Source: an uncultured Caulobacteraceae bacterium (GTDB lineage: Bacteria > Pseudomonadota > Alphaproteobacteria > Caulobacterales > Caulobacteraceae). From it: a stretch of DNA of 5,550 nucleotides. How positions within the stretch are numbered: position 1 is the stretch's first letter; each line of letters starts with the position of its first letter. A program made the position numbers and the translations under genes. The stretch lies in the NCBI GenBank assembly GCA_903884915.1, contig CAISGS010000417.1, forward strand, positions 1 to 5,550. Direction: 5' to 3'. Below, piece after piece: positions 1 to 5,550 of this stretch. The notes beneath the pieces are model-generated. The model saw only the letters and a list, made by a program, of their open reading frames with translations. It did no database searches and was not told the origin of the DNA.

Positions 1-1
1 C

Positions 2-367
2 CTGTCGGAGCCTTTGCCCGCCCCGATCCGAACCCGTCTGGCCCAGTTCACCCTTCCCAAACATGAGGCCGCCACCAGCCGCCTGATGGCCCTCGATATG
101 GCCGCCGATGCGGGATTAAAGGGCGAGACGGTTCTGGCTGTGCTGGCTATCGCGCAGAATGCCGGTGGGAATGGTCCTAACATCGCCGATCGCCTGAGCA
201 TCGTTCGCGCCCTCCAGCGCGCAGGCATGGCCGATGAGGCCAGCGCCTTTGCCATCGAGGGTATGGTCCTGATGCAGGGCTACAGTGTCCCGCCGCCTGC
301 ACCAAAACCCGTTGCCAAGCCCAGCGCGGCCAAACCGGCTGGCAAAGCCGCCCGCAAATCCAAATGA
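2..367 (+). CDS. Unrecognised protein, C-terminal part (5' end outside window)
   Basis: The frame is open from the left edge to the TGA at 365-367, so this is the last 121 codons of a longer gene. A TTG at 14 could serve as a start, but the frame continues upstream of it with no Shine-Dalgarno sequence, so a start outside the window is more likely. The visible part has two sections. The first is about 90 residues of Ala/Leu-rich, probably helical sequence, including ADRLSIVRALQRAGMADEAS, which looks like the end of a helical-repeat protein. The second is a 27-residue tail made almost only of Pro, Ala and Lys and ending in KAARKSK, which is probably disordered and basic. I see no catalytic motif or membrane segment. 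The stop overlaps the xerD start as ATGA, so the two genes are probably cotranscribed and translationally coupled. I cannot assign a function; the reading frame itself is well supported by composition and by the overlap. Confidence 0.75.
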   Translation: MSEPLPAPIRTRLAQFTLPKHEAATSRLMALDMAADAGLKGETVLAVLAIAQNAGGNGPNIADRLSIVRALQRAGMADEASAFAIEGMVLMQGYSVPPPAPKPVAKPSAAKPAGKAARKSK

Positions 368-1296
368 GCGCCTCAGGCTGGCTCGATGCGTTTCTAGAGA
401 TGATGGCCGTCGAGCGGTCGGCGGCGAAAAACACCTTGGCTGCATACAGCCGTGACCTTGCCGATGCACAGCTCTTTCTAAAGGGTTTGGGCTCTGATCT
501 GGCCAAGGCGTCCGCCGAGCAGGTTGAGGCCTATTTCGAAGCGCTTGGTGAACGCGGGGCCTCGCCTGCAACGGCGTCACGCCGCCGCTCTGCCCTTCGG
601 CAGTTCTATCGGTTTGTCCTAGGCGAGGGCTGGCGCGAGGATGATCCCTCCCACCGCGTCGATGCGCCCAAGCGCGGGCGGCCCTTGCCTAAGATCCTGA
701 CCCGTGTGGAGGTCGAGCGCCTGATCGCGGCGGCCCCTTCTGTTGAAAAGGGCAAGGAAGAGGCGGGGCTGCGGCTCGGCTGCATGATCGAGCTTCTCTA
801 TGCGTCGGGCTTGCGCATTTCCGAACTTCTGGCCCTGACCCAAGCCTCTGTCGCCCGCGATCCGGCCTTCGTGATCGTCAAGGGCAAAGGCGGCAAGGAA
901 CGGCTGGCCCCTCTGAACGGGCCTGCGCGGGATGCGGTCAAGGCCTACCTGCCCCATCGAAAATCCTTCTTTCCCAAAGGCGTCGCCGATAGCCCGTGGC
1001 TGTTTCCCTCGCGCGGCATTGGCGGACGGCTGACGCGTCGGCGCTTTGGCCAGCTGCTCGATGAGGCGGCTTTGGTCGCAGGCATTGACCGGGCCAAGGT
1101 CAGCCCGCACGTCCTGCGCCACGCCTTTGCCACCCACCTTCTGGAAGGCGGCGCAGACCTGAGAACGGTGCAAAAGCTGCTCGGTCACGCCGACATTGCC
1201 ACCACCCAGATCTATACCCACGTCACTGAGGGCCGGTTGCGCGAGGTGGTCGAAACGAGCCATCCCCTGTCACGCACGAGGACCAAAGGGATCTAA
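364..1296 (+). CDS. xerD: Site-specific tyrosine recombinase XerD
   Basis: This 310-residue protein has the usual Xer length. The N-terminal core-binding (SAM-like) domain spans about residues 5-90 and includes AAKNTLAAYSRDL. The catalytic domain covers about 108-295 and has the full active-site set: R151 (SGLRISELL), K175 (KGKGGKER), H249 and R252 (SPHVLRHAFATHLL), H275 (LLGH) and the nucleophile Y284 (TTQIYTHV). The spacing matches the E. coli XerD residues 148/172/244/247/270/279 apart from small insertions. The ending THVTEGRLREVVETSHP resembles the XerD ending more than the XerC one, so I prefer XerD. With XerC it resolves chromosome dimers at dif in the cytoplasm, activated by FtsK. The ATG overlaps the upstream stop and has no clear Shine-Dalgarno sequence, which suggests translational coupling. 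It is placed correctly for the family's N-terminus. There is no integron, phage or att context, so this is the housekeeping enzyme. Confidence 0.95.
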   Translation: MSASGWLDAFLEMMAVERSAAKNTLAAYSRDLADAQLFLKGLGSDLAKASAEQVEAYFEALGERGASPATASRRRSALRQFYRFVLGEGWREDDPSHRVDAPKRGRPLPKILTRVEVERLIAAAPSVEKGKEEAGLRLGCMIELLYASGLRISELLALTQASVARDPAFVIVKGKGGKERLAPLNGPARDAVKAYLPHRKSFFPKGVADSPWLFPSRGIGGRLTRRRFGQLLDEAALVAGIDRAKVSPHVLRHAFATHLLEGGADLRTVQKLLGHADIATTQIYTHVTEGRLREVVETSHPLSRTRTKGI

Positions 1297-2273
1297 GGAT
1301 TCGGGCCTGCGGGCGTCCAGTCAAAGGCCATGAAGAGGTTGCGCTGGGTCTTAGAGAAGTTGTCATCGGTCAAGAGATAGAGCCTGAGCCCGCCCCCCTT
1401 TCTCGCGTCAGCCCAAACCCCTTCGAAATTATCGACTGTTAGGGGCGGCGACAGGTTCAATGCGTCGACCATTTGGGGATGGGTAGAGGCCGGTTGGCGG
1501 ACAATCTGAACCGAAATGCGGCTGATCTTTTGGGCCGGATCCCACCGGTGGAACAACAAGATCAGGTCACCGTTCGGAGCCTCGTTCAGCGCCGATAGCC
1601 GAAAGCCCTCTGGCGGCTTGGGCAGGTTGGGATGCTCTGCGCAGACCGTCTTGAGATGACAAAGCCATACCGTTCCGGGCTCAACACCCACCCAATAGGC
1701 ATCGGGACCTTGTGCGGGCGCGAGGGAAAGCCCCTCCATCCCGTTATTGTCTTCCATGGCGATATCGGGCTTGGGCATGACCTTGGGCGGGCCACCGGCG
1801 GCGGGATAGAGCCAGATGCGGTGGTCGCGTTCAAAGCTGACCATCAGGTCGCCATTGGGCCAGCGCACGATCCCCTCAGCATCGCCTTGACGCTTGCTGG
1901 CGAGAGGTTGGCCATCCTGCCCTTTGAGGGTCTGCAGGCTTGCCTGATCAATACCGACCAGTTTGCCGTGATCCAGAACCAGTTGCCCCGTCAGCAGATC
2001 ACCGCCGTCGGTCACAGCCGTGATCTGACCGTCTTTGGTGAGGCTCAGATCAGACAGGCCGCCAAAATGGTCGCTGTCTGGACTGGTCATGGCCACGCCG
2101 CCCGCATAGGCAAAATGGCCAACCGAGGTGACGCTCGGATCCGCGTCATTCAAGCGAACGGCGACCGACTCAATCTGGATCGGTCCGCTGACCGCGCCCT
2201 CAGGCTCGGCCTGCGCCCCGCAAGCTTGAAGCAGCAGGCCGATCGCAAGAAAGAGGATCGGCCGAAGGGTCAT
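1293..2273 (-). CDS. Predicted lipoprotein, esterase-like phytase family
   Basis: The protein has 326 residues. The N-terminus is a lipoprotein signal: a short Arg-bearing start, a hydrophobic stretch at about 5-17 and a lipobox LLQAC with C18 as the predicted lipidated residue. Residue 19 is Gly, not Asp, which fits outer-membrane sorting facing the periplasm. The mature part has features I associate with the 'esterase-like activity of phytase' family (PF13449): FGGLSDLSL (70-78), DAEGI followed by [11 protein letters not shown] (131-156), NNGMEGLSL (176-184), NFEGVWAD (282-289) and a C-terminal [19 protein letters not shown] (301-319). The fold is probably a beta-propeller, and the three Glu-Gly motifs (E133, E180, E284) recur as if at matching places in the blades. 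Enzyme activity is not established for most members, so the substrate is unknown. The ATG overlaps the cobT stop (ATGA), implying coupled translation. Its own stop overlaps that of the converging xerD. The lipoprotein call is stronger than the enzymatic one. Confidence 0.85.
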   Translation of the reverse strand: MTLRPILFLAIGLLLQACGAQAEPEGAVSGPIQIESVAVRLNDADPSVTSVGHFAYAGGVAMTSPDSDHFGGLSDLSLTKDGQITAVTDGGDLLTGQLVLDHGKLVGIDQASLQTLKGQDGQPLASKRQGDAEGIVRWPNGDLMVSFERDHRIWLYPAAGGPPKVMPKPDIAMEDNNGMEGLSLAPAQGPDAYWVGVEPGTVWLCHLKTVCAEHPNLPKPPEGFRLSALNEAPNGDLILLFHRWDPAQKISRISVQIVRQPASTHPQMVDALNLSPPLTVDNFEGVWADARKGGGLRLYLLTDDNFSKTQRNLFMAFDWTPAGPNP

Positions 2274-4225
2274 GCCCCAGCCACGGCACCGCGAACGGCC
2301 TTGAAGGTCGTCTTGGCAGACCCCTTCAAGGCGGGCGGCCCTTGGGTATTGGGCGGCGCGGCCAAGAGATTAGCGCGCTTGGCCACCCGCTTGGGCTCTT
2401 CTTCAAACAGGCTGGCGAGCTGTTCGGTAATGGCTCCGCCCAGCTGCTCGACATCAACGATGGTTACGGCGCGGCGATAGTAGCGGGTCACGTCATGGCC
2501 GATGCCGATGGCGATCAGTTCGACTGGAGAGGCGGTCTCGATCTCGGCAATGACCTGACGCAGGTGCCGCTCCAGATAGTGGCCCGAATTGACCGACAGG
2601 GTGGAATCGTCAACCGGTGCCCCGTCCGAAATGACCATCAAGATCTTGCGGGCTTCGGATCGGCCAATGGTGCGCTGGTGGGCCCAGATCAGAGCCTCGC
2701 CGTCGATATTTTCCTTCAGCAGGCCCTCGCGCATCATCAGACCCAGATTGCGCCGTGCCCGACGGTAGGGGGCATCGGCGGCCTTATAGATGATGTGGCG
2801 CAGATCGTTCAGACGCCCCGGCGTTGGCGGCTTACCGGCCTTGATCCATTCATCGCGGGTCGAGCCGCCCTTCCAAGCGCGGGTGGTGAAGCCCAAGATC
2901 TCGACCTTAACGCCGCAGCGCTCGAGCGTGCGGGCCAGAATATCGGCGCAGACCGCCGCCACCATGATCGGACGTCCGCGCATGGAACCGGAATTATCGA
3001 TCAGCAGGGTCACGCAGGTATCGCGAAACTCGGTATCAGACTCCTGCTTGAAGGATAGGGGCGCGGTCGGATCGACGATCACACGGGTCAGGCGCGCGAC
3101 ATCCAGCATCCCCTCCTCCAGATCAAAGGACCAGGAGCGGTTTTGCTGCGCCATCAGACGCCGCTGCAGGCGGTTGGCCAGACGCGAGACCACGCTCGAT
3201 AGATTGGCCAGCTGCATGTCCAGATAGGCCCGAAGGCGGGTCAGTTCCTCGGCGTCGCAGAGCTCGTCCGCATCGACCGTCTCATCAAAAGCGGTGCTGA
3301 AGATCTTATAGGTCGGCTCTTTCGCGCCATTATCTTTCACATCCGGCCGAGCAGGCTTGGCGCCGTCACCCACTTCGGGTGACTCGTCGCTCATTTCGGT
3401 TTCGCCGTCTTCGGTCTCGGAGGACTGTTCCTCTCCCGGCTGGCTGTCGCCGTCGGAGGGGTCAGTCTCTTCCATCGAGGCCCCATCAGGGCTCTCGCCC
3501 GTGCCTTCGCCGTCGTCGCCCTCGTCCTCTTGCGGCTGGTCCTGCTCCTGCTGGTCCTGATCGCCCTGTTCGGTGGCGTTGGCCTCGTCCTCCTCGCCCA
3601 TATCCAGATCGCGCAGAATCTCGCGGGTGATCTTGCCAAAGGCGGACTGGTCGTCGATGGCCTTGGCCAAGCGGTCGAGGTCTGCGCCCGCCTTGGCCTC
3701 AATATCGGCGCGCATCATATCAACAAGCTTGCGCGCCCCCTCGGGCGGGGCATCCCCGGTCAGGCGCTCGCGCACCATCAGGGCTAGAATATCGGCGACG
3801 GGCGCAGTGGCCCGGTCATCCATCCGCGCCAAGCCCTTGCGCTCGATCGCGGCATCAAGAACGACATTGAGGTTTTGACGCACCCCGGCCAAGGCGTTGG
3901 AGCCAATGGCCTCGATCCGGGCCTGTTCGACGGCCTCATAGATGGCTGAGCCTTGCGGCGAGGCGGGACGCAGACGCGCATGGGCTGCGGCATCATGGTG
4001 GGACAGGCGAAGGGCCATCTGATCGGCCAGACCGCGAATGCGCGCAGCTTCGTGCGGTGGCAGATCGCGCGGCGGATGGGGCAGGATCAGCCTCTTGCCG
4101 ACAAGGCTTGGTCCATCGCCCGAATAGACGACGTCCAGATCGGACAGCTCCGCCAGCGAGCGCGCGGCATTGGCCAGCGCGCGCTTGAACGGTTCAACGG
4201 GAGATTCAGATTTGTTGTTCGCCAT
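2270..4225 (-). CDS. cobT: Cobaltochelatase subunit CobT
   Basis: This 651-residue protein has the usual CobT size. In the aerobic cobalamin pathway CobN, CobS and CobT together insert Co(II) into hydrogenobyrinic acid a,c-diamide using ATP. CobS is the AAA+ subunit and CobT carries the VWA domain, a pairing like BchI/BchD of magnesium chelatase. The domains in order are an N-terminal helical CobT region (about 8-205), an acidic linker with no Lys or Arg from 206 to 289, a helical connector (about 318-365), and the VWA domain (about 402-608). The metal-ion-dependent adhesion site (MIDAS) is intact: D410-S412-S414 in [13 protein letters not shown], a Thr at 447/448 (GFTTRAW) and D534 in VISDGAP. 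The tail from about 610 is Ala/Pro/Lys-rich and looks disordered. The gene begins 42 bp after accA and its stop overlaps the next gene's ATG. cobS and cobN are not in this window, so a working B12 pathway cannot be inferred from here. Confidence 0.95.
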   Translation of the reverse strand: MANNKSESPVEPFKRALANAARSLAELSDLDVVYSGDGPSLVGKRLILPHPPRDLPPHEAARIRGLADQMALRLSHHDAAAHARLRPASPQGSAIYEAVEQARIEAIGSNALAGVRQNLNVVLDAAIERKGLARMDDRATAPVADILALMVRERLTGDAPPEGARKLVDMMRADIEAKAGADLDRLAKAIDDQSAFGKITREILRDLDMGEEDEANATEQGDQDQQEQDQPQEDEGDDGEGTGESPDGASMEETDPSDGDSQPGEEQSSETEDGETEMSDESPEVGDGAKPARPDVKDNGAKEPTYKIFSTAFDETVDADELCDAEELTRLRAYLDMQLANLSSVVSRLANRLQRRLMAQQNRSWSFDLEEGMLDVARLTRVIVDPTAPLSFKQESDTEFRDTCVTLLIDNSGSMRGRPIMVAAVCADILARTLERCGVKVEILGFTTRAWKGGSTRDEWIKAGKPPTPGRLNDLRHIIYKAADAPYRRARRNLGLMMREGLLKENIDGEALIWAHQRTIGRSEARKILMVISDGAPVDDSTLSVNSGHYLERHLRQVIAEIETASPVELIAIGIGHDVTRYYRRAVTIVDVEQLGGAITEQLASLFEEEPKRVAKRANLLAAPPNTQGPPALKGSAKTTFKAVRGAVAGA

Positions 4226-4227
4226 GG

Positions 4228-4233
4228 TTCCTC
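4228..4233 (-). promoter_or_regulatory. Ribosome binding site of cobT
   Basis: Read on the minus strand, GAGGAA lies two bases before the cobT ATG; counted from GAGG alone, the spacing is four bases. It lies inside the 42-bp gap after accA and supports this ATG as the start. The gap shows no hairpin with a T run and no convincing promoter, so cobT is probably transcribed from the accA promoter. Confidence 0.6.
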
Positions 4234-4267
4234 AACATAGGCCGAGGAATGGGGGACGAAAAGCGTT

Positions 4268-5230
4268 TCAGGCCAGTCCGCTGCGACCAATTGCGTAAAA
4301 ACGCTCTGAACGTTGCTTGCGAAGCTCGGCAGGTGACAGGGTCATGAGCAGCTTGAGCTCTTCTTCCACCACATCACCGACCCGTTGGATGGCAGAGTCG
4401 GGATCAGAATGGGCCCCGCCCGCCGGTTCTTGGATGATCCGATCAACGATTTTCAAGCCGATCAGGTCTTGGGCCGTGATCTTCATCGCCTCGGCAGCAT
4501 CCTTGGCTTTGGTGCCGTCGCGCCACAGGATGGAGGCGCAGCCTTCAGGCGAAATGACCGAATAGATCGAATGTTCGAGAATCAGCACCCGATTGGCTCC
4601 GGCCAGCGCAATGGCCCCGCCCGATCCGCCTTCACCCGTTACCGTGGCGATCATCGGCACGTTCAAGGTCAGGCCGCGCTCGGTCGAGCGGGCGATGGCC
4701 TCGGCCTGCCCGCGCTCTTCGGCGCCAATGCCTGGATAGGCCCCAGCCGTATCAACAAAGGTAATGACCGGCAGGTTGAAGCGCTCGGCCATATCCATCA
4801 GGCGCACAGCCTTGCGATAGCCCTCAGGCCGCGCCATGCCAAAATTGTGCTTCAAACGCGTGGTGGTGTCGTGACCCTTTTCATGGCCCATGACCAGCAC
4901 GGGCATACCCCGGAACCGGCCTAGGCCGCCGATAATGGCCTGATCATCGGCAAAACAGCGGTCGCCGCGAAGCTCGACAAACTCTTCGATCAGTCCATCG
5001 ACATAGCTGATGAAGTGCGGGCGCTCTGGATGGCGTGCAACCTGCGTCTTCTGCCAAGGATCAAGATGGGCATAGGCCTCGTGGCGCAGTTCATCCGCCC
5101 GCGCGCGCAGGGCGTCCAACTCGCCGTCAAAGGCTCCAGCCCCCGCCGTGTCCGACAGTTTCGACAGTTCGTCGATCTTGGCTTGAAGATCAGCGATCGG
5201 ACGTTCGAATTCAAGAAAATGGGTGGCCAT
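4268..5230 (-). CDS. accA: Acetyl-CoA carboxylase carboxyltransferase subunit alpha
   Basis: This 320-residue protein matches the family length of about 315-320. AccA and AccD form the heterotetrameric carboxyltransferase that moves the carboxyl group from carboxybiotin on AccB to acetyl-CoA, making malonyl-CoA for fatty acid synthesis in the cytoplasm. The helical N-terminus (about 5-55) begins FLEFERPIADLQAKIDEL, the usual AccA opening, which supports the ATG at 5228-5230. It is followed by WQKTQVARHPERPHF (59-73) and FVELRGDR (84-91). The crotonase-type core includes KHNFGMARPEGYRKA (127-141), VDTAGAYPGIGAEERGQAEA (159-178), the oxyanion-hole glycine motif GEGGSGGA (199-206) and SVISPEGCASILWRD (224-238). 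The end, FYAIGRSGLA, is intact. The Shine-Dalgarno sequence is weak (AAGAGA). The gene is first in a minus-strand run with cobT and the lipoprotein gene. accD is not nearby. No residue expected for function looks missing. Confidence 0.97.
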   Translation of the reverse strand: MATHFLEFERPIADLQAKIDELSKLSDTAGAGAFDGELDALRARADELRHEAYAHLDPWQKTQVARHPERPHFISYVDGLIEEFVELRGDRCFADDQAIIGGLGRFRGMPVLVMGHEKGHDTTTRLKHNFGMARPEGYRKAVRLMDMAERFNLPVITFVDTAGAYPGIGAEERGQAEAIARSTERGLTLNVPMIATVTGEGGSGGAIALAGANRVLILEHSIYSVISPEGCASILWRDGTKAKDAAEAMKITAQDLIGLKIVDRIIQEPAGGAHSDPDSAIQRVGDVVEEELKLLMTLSPAELRKQRSERFYAIGRSGLA

Positions 5231-5265
5231 GGGTCTCTTGAGTCTGCCTTCACCAACGAGGCGCC

Positions 5266-5294
5266 AAACTAGGCCTGTTCCCGCTCAGCGACAA
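5266..5294 (-). promoter_or_regulatory. Candidate accA promoter
   Basis: On the minus strand TTGTCG (5289-5294) and TAGTTT (5266-5271) are 17 bp apart, in the position of -35 and -10 boxes. TTGTCGC, 14 bases, then CCTAGTTT also partly fits the housekeeping sigma pattern I recall for Caulobacter (TTGACGS, 10-14 bases, GCTANAWC). Transcription would start near 5258-5260 and give a leader of about 28-30 bases before accA. This is a match by eye with several deviations from consensus. Confidence 0.35.
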
Positions 5295-5313
5295 GGGAGA
5301 GGTTTTTTAGGGG

Positions 5314-5353
5314 GCGTCCTCGTGCTTCGACAGGCTCAGCATGAGGAAGACGC
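5314..5353. repeat. Palindromic repeat with CTTCGACAGGCTCAG core
   Basis: The left arm GCGTCCTCGTGC (5314-5325) and the right arm GCATGAGGAAGACGC (5339-5353) are inverted copies, apart from one G/A difference and a 2-base insertion plus one extra base in the right arm. They flank a core that includes CTTCGACAGGCTCAG (roughly 5326-5340). The core and flanking CTC/GAGG resemble a short palindrome I recall as dispersed in many alphaproteobacterial genomes. There is no T run after it, so it is not an obvious intrinsic terminator. Confidence 0.6.
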
Positions 5354-5367
5354 TTGCAAACTTCTCC

Positions 5368-5466
5368 GCGTCATTGCGAGGCGTGAAGCGCCGAAGCAAC
5401 CCAGGGGAACATCAATTCAGGTTCGGGCCAGTCCCCTGGGTTGCTTCGCTGCGCTCGCAATGACGC
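5368..5466. repeat. Long imperfect palindrome, REP/MITE-like
   Basis: The two arms match exactly in two blocks. GCGTCATTGCGAG (5368-5380) pairs with 5454-5466, and GAAGCAACCCAGGGGA (5393-5408) pairs with 5432-5447, giving 29 perfect base pairs. The blocks are separated by 12 bases on the left (5381-5392) and 6 on the right (5448-5453). The apical loop is 23 bases (5409-5431). The left spacer, with the preceding G, can form its own small hairpin, GGCG-TGAAG-CGCC (5380-5392). The arms resemble a dispersed repeat family I recall from Caulobacterales and sphingomonads. It has no T run and no coding capacity. Confidence 0.85.
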
Positions 5467-5492
5467 TGTAAGGAAACAAGGCCCTCATCCAA

Positions 5493-5513
5493 CCCTCGCC
5501 TACAGGCAGAGGG
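5493..5513. repeat. Short palindrome CCCTCGCCT / AGGCAGAGGG
   Basis: The arms at 5493-5501 and 5504-5513 are reverse complements except for one extra/changed base (CCCTCGCCT against CCCTCTGCCT), with a two-base loop. It follows CCCTCATCCAA (5482-5492), a common lead-in of dispersed repeats of the 'CCCTCATCC' type. It is small and GC-rich, so the call is moderate. Confidence 0.45.
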
Positions 5514-5527
5514 CTAAGAACGATTAA

Positions 5528-5550
5528 GCCCTCGCCCCCTTGGGGGAGAG
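5528..5550. repeat. GC-rich palindrome, cut by window edge
   Basis: CCCCC (5535-5539) and GGGGG (5542-5546) form a stem with a TT loop. After one mismatch (G5534 against A5547), CTC (5531-5533) pairs with GAG (5548-5550). The outer bases GCC (5528-5530) have no visible partners because the window ends. It resembles the CTCCCCCTTGGGGGAG dispersed repeat type and may form one compound element with the palindrome at 5493-5513. Confidence 0.45.

Larger units (their letters stand above)
5231..5550. other. Non-coding region upstream of accA, promoter plus repeat cluster
   Basis: These 320 bases contain no convincing gene. The part nearest accA (5231-5310) holds the accA leader and a candidate promoter. 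From 5314 to the window edge the sequence is almost entirely palindromic units of four kinds, listed separately. The region appears to be a landing zone for dispersed repeats between accA and whatever lies to the right. Short open frames crossing it read through the palindromes and are not credible as genes. Confidence 0.75.

Noticed and set aside
619..1263. Minus-strand open frame of 214 codons opposite xerD.
   Set aside because: xerD has all its catalytic residues on the other strand, and the antisense product shows no family features.
364..1296. Integrase of a mobile element or an integron.
   Set aside because: Length, motif spacing and C-terminus fit chromosomal XerD, and the surroundings are housekeeping genes with no att site, tRNA or cargo.
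1632..2480. Plus-strand open frame of 282 codons opposite the lipoprotein gene and the end of cobT.
   Set aside because: It is antisense to two well-supported genes, spans their junction and shows no recognisable domain. Long antisense frames are expected at this GC content.
2342..3058. Plus-strand open frame of 238 codons opposite the VWA region of cobT.
   Set aside because: It is a shadow of the cobT coding strand, which has an intact MIDAS. The antisense product has no coherent domain.
3357..3630. Plus-strand frames giving Ser/Pro- or Arg/Pro-rich peptides.
   Set aside because: They are the complement of the Asp/Glu codons of the CobT acidic linker; the low complexity is inherited from that strand.
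5275..5308. Possible plus-strand intrinsic terminator: a short stem (TTCCC with GGGAG) followed by six T.
   Set aside because: The stem is only about five pairs including a wobble, the loop is 12 bases, and no plus-strand gene ends upstream of it. It also overlaps the candidate accA promoter.
5223..5471. Plus-strand open frame of 82 codons ending in a CFAALAMTL-like peptide.
   Set aside because: It begins antisense to the accA start and reads straight through the palindromes. The peptide ending is what this repeat family gives in that frame, so it is a translation of a repeat and not a gene.
5314..5550. CRISPR array or tandem repeat array.
   Set aside because: The units are inverted and unlike each other. 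There is no regular direct repeat with spacers.

Overview
The window is about 60% GC by eye, has tightly packed genes, and reads as an ordinary housekeeping segment of an alphaproteobacterial chromosome. CobT of the aerobic cobaltochelatase type, XerD and AccA all look alphaproteobacterial. The dispersed palindromes at the right edge resemble repeats I recall from Caulobacterales and sphingomonad genomes. My best guess is Caulobacterales or a close relative; this rests on remembered similarity, not on a search.

Layout. Positions 2-1296 hold a plus-strand pair: the 3' end of an unrecognised gene, open at the left edge, overlapping by ATGA a complete tyrosine recombinase gene, xerD. Positions 1293-5230 hold three minus-strand genes in transcription order accA, cobT, and a predicted lipoprotein of the esterase-like phytase family. 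accA and cobT are 42 bp apart, and cobT overlaps the lipoprotein gene by ATGA, so the three are probably one transcription unit. The two units converge and overlap tail to tail by 4 bp (1293-1296), leaving no room for a terminator between them. Upstream of accA (5231-5550) there is no convincing gene. That stretch holds a candidate accA promoter followed by a cluster of four palindromic elements, the last cut by the window edge.

Function. AccA supplies one half of the carboxyltransferase for malonyl-CoA synthesis. CobT is the von Willebrand A (VWA) domain subunit of the ATP-dependent cobaltochelatase. XerD resolves chromosome dimers together with XerC. The lipoprotein and the gene before xerD have no firm role. 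Nothing in the coding part suggests a new system. The points most worth a second look are the palindrome cluster, cobT sitting behind accA without cobS beside it, and the uncharacterised lipoprotein coupled to cobT.
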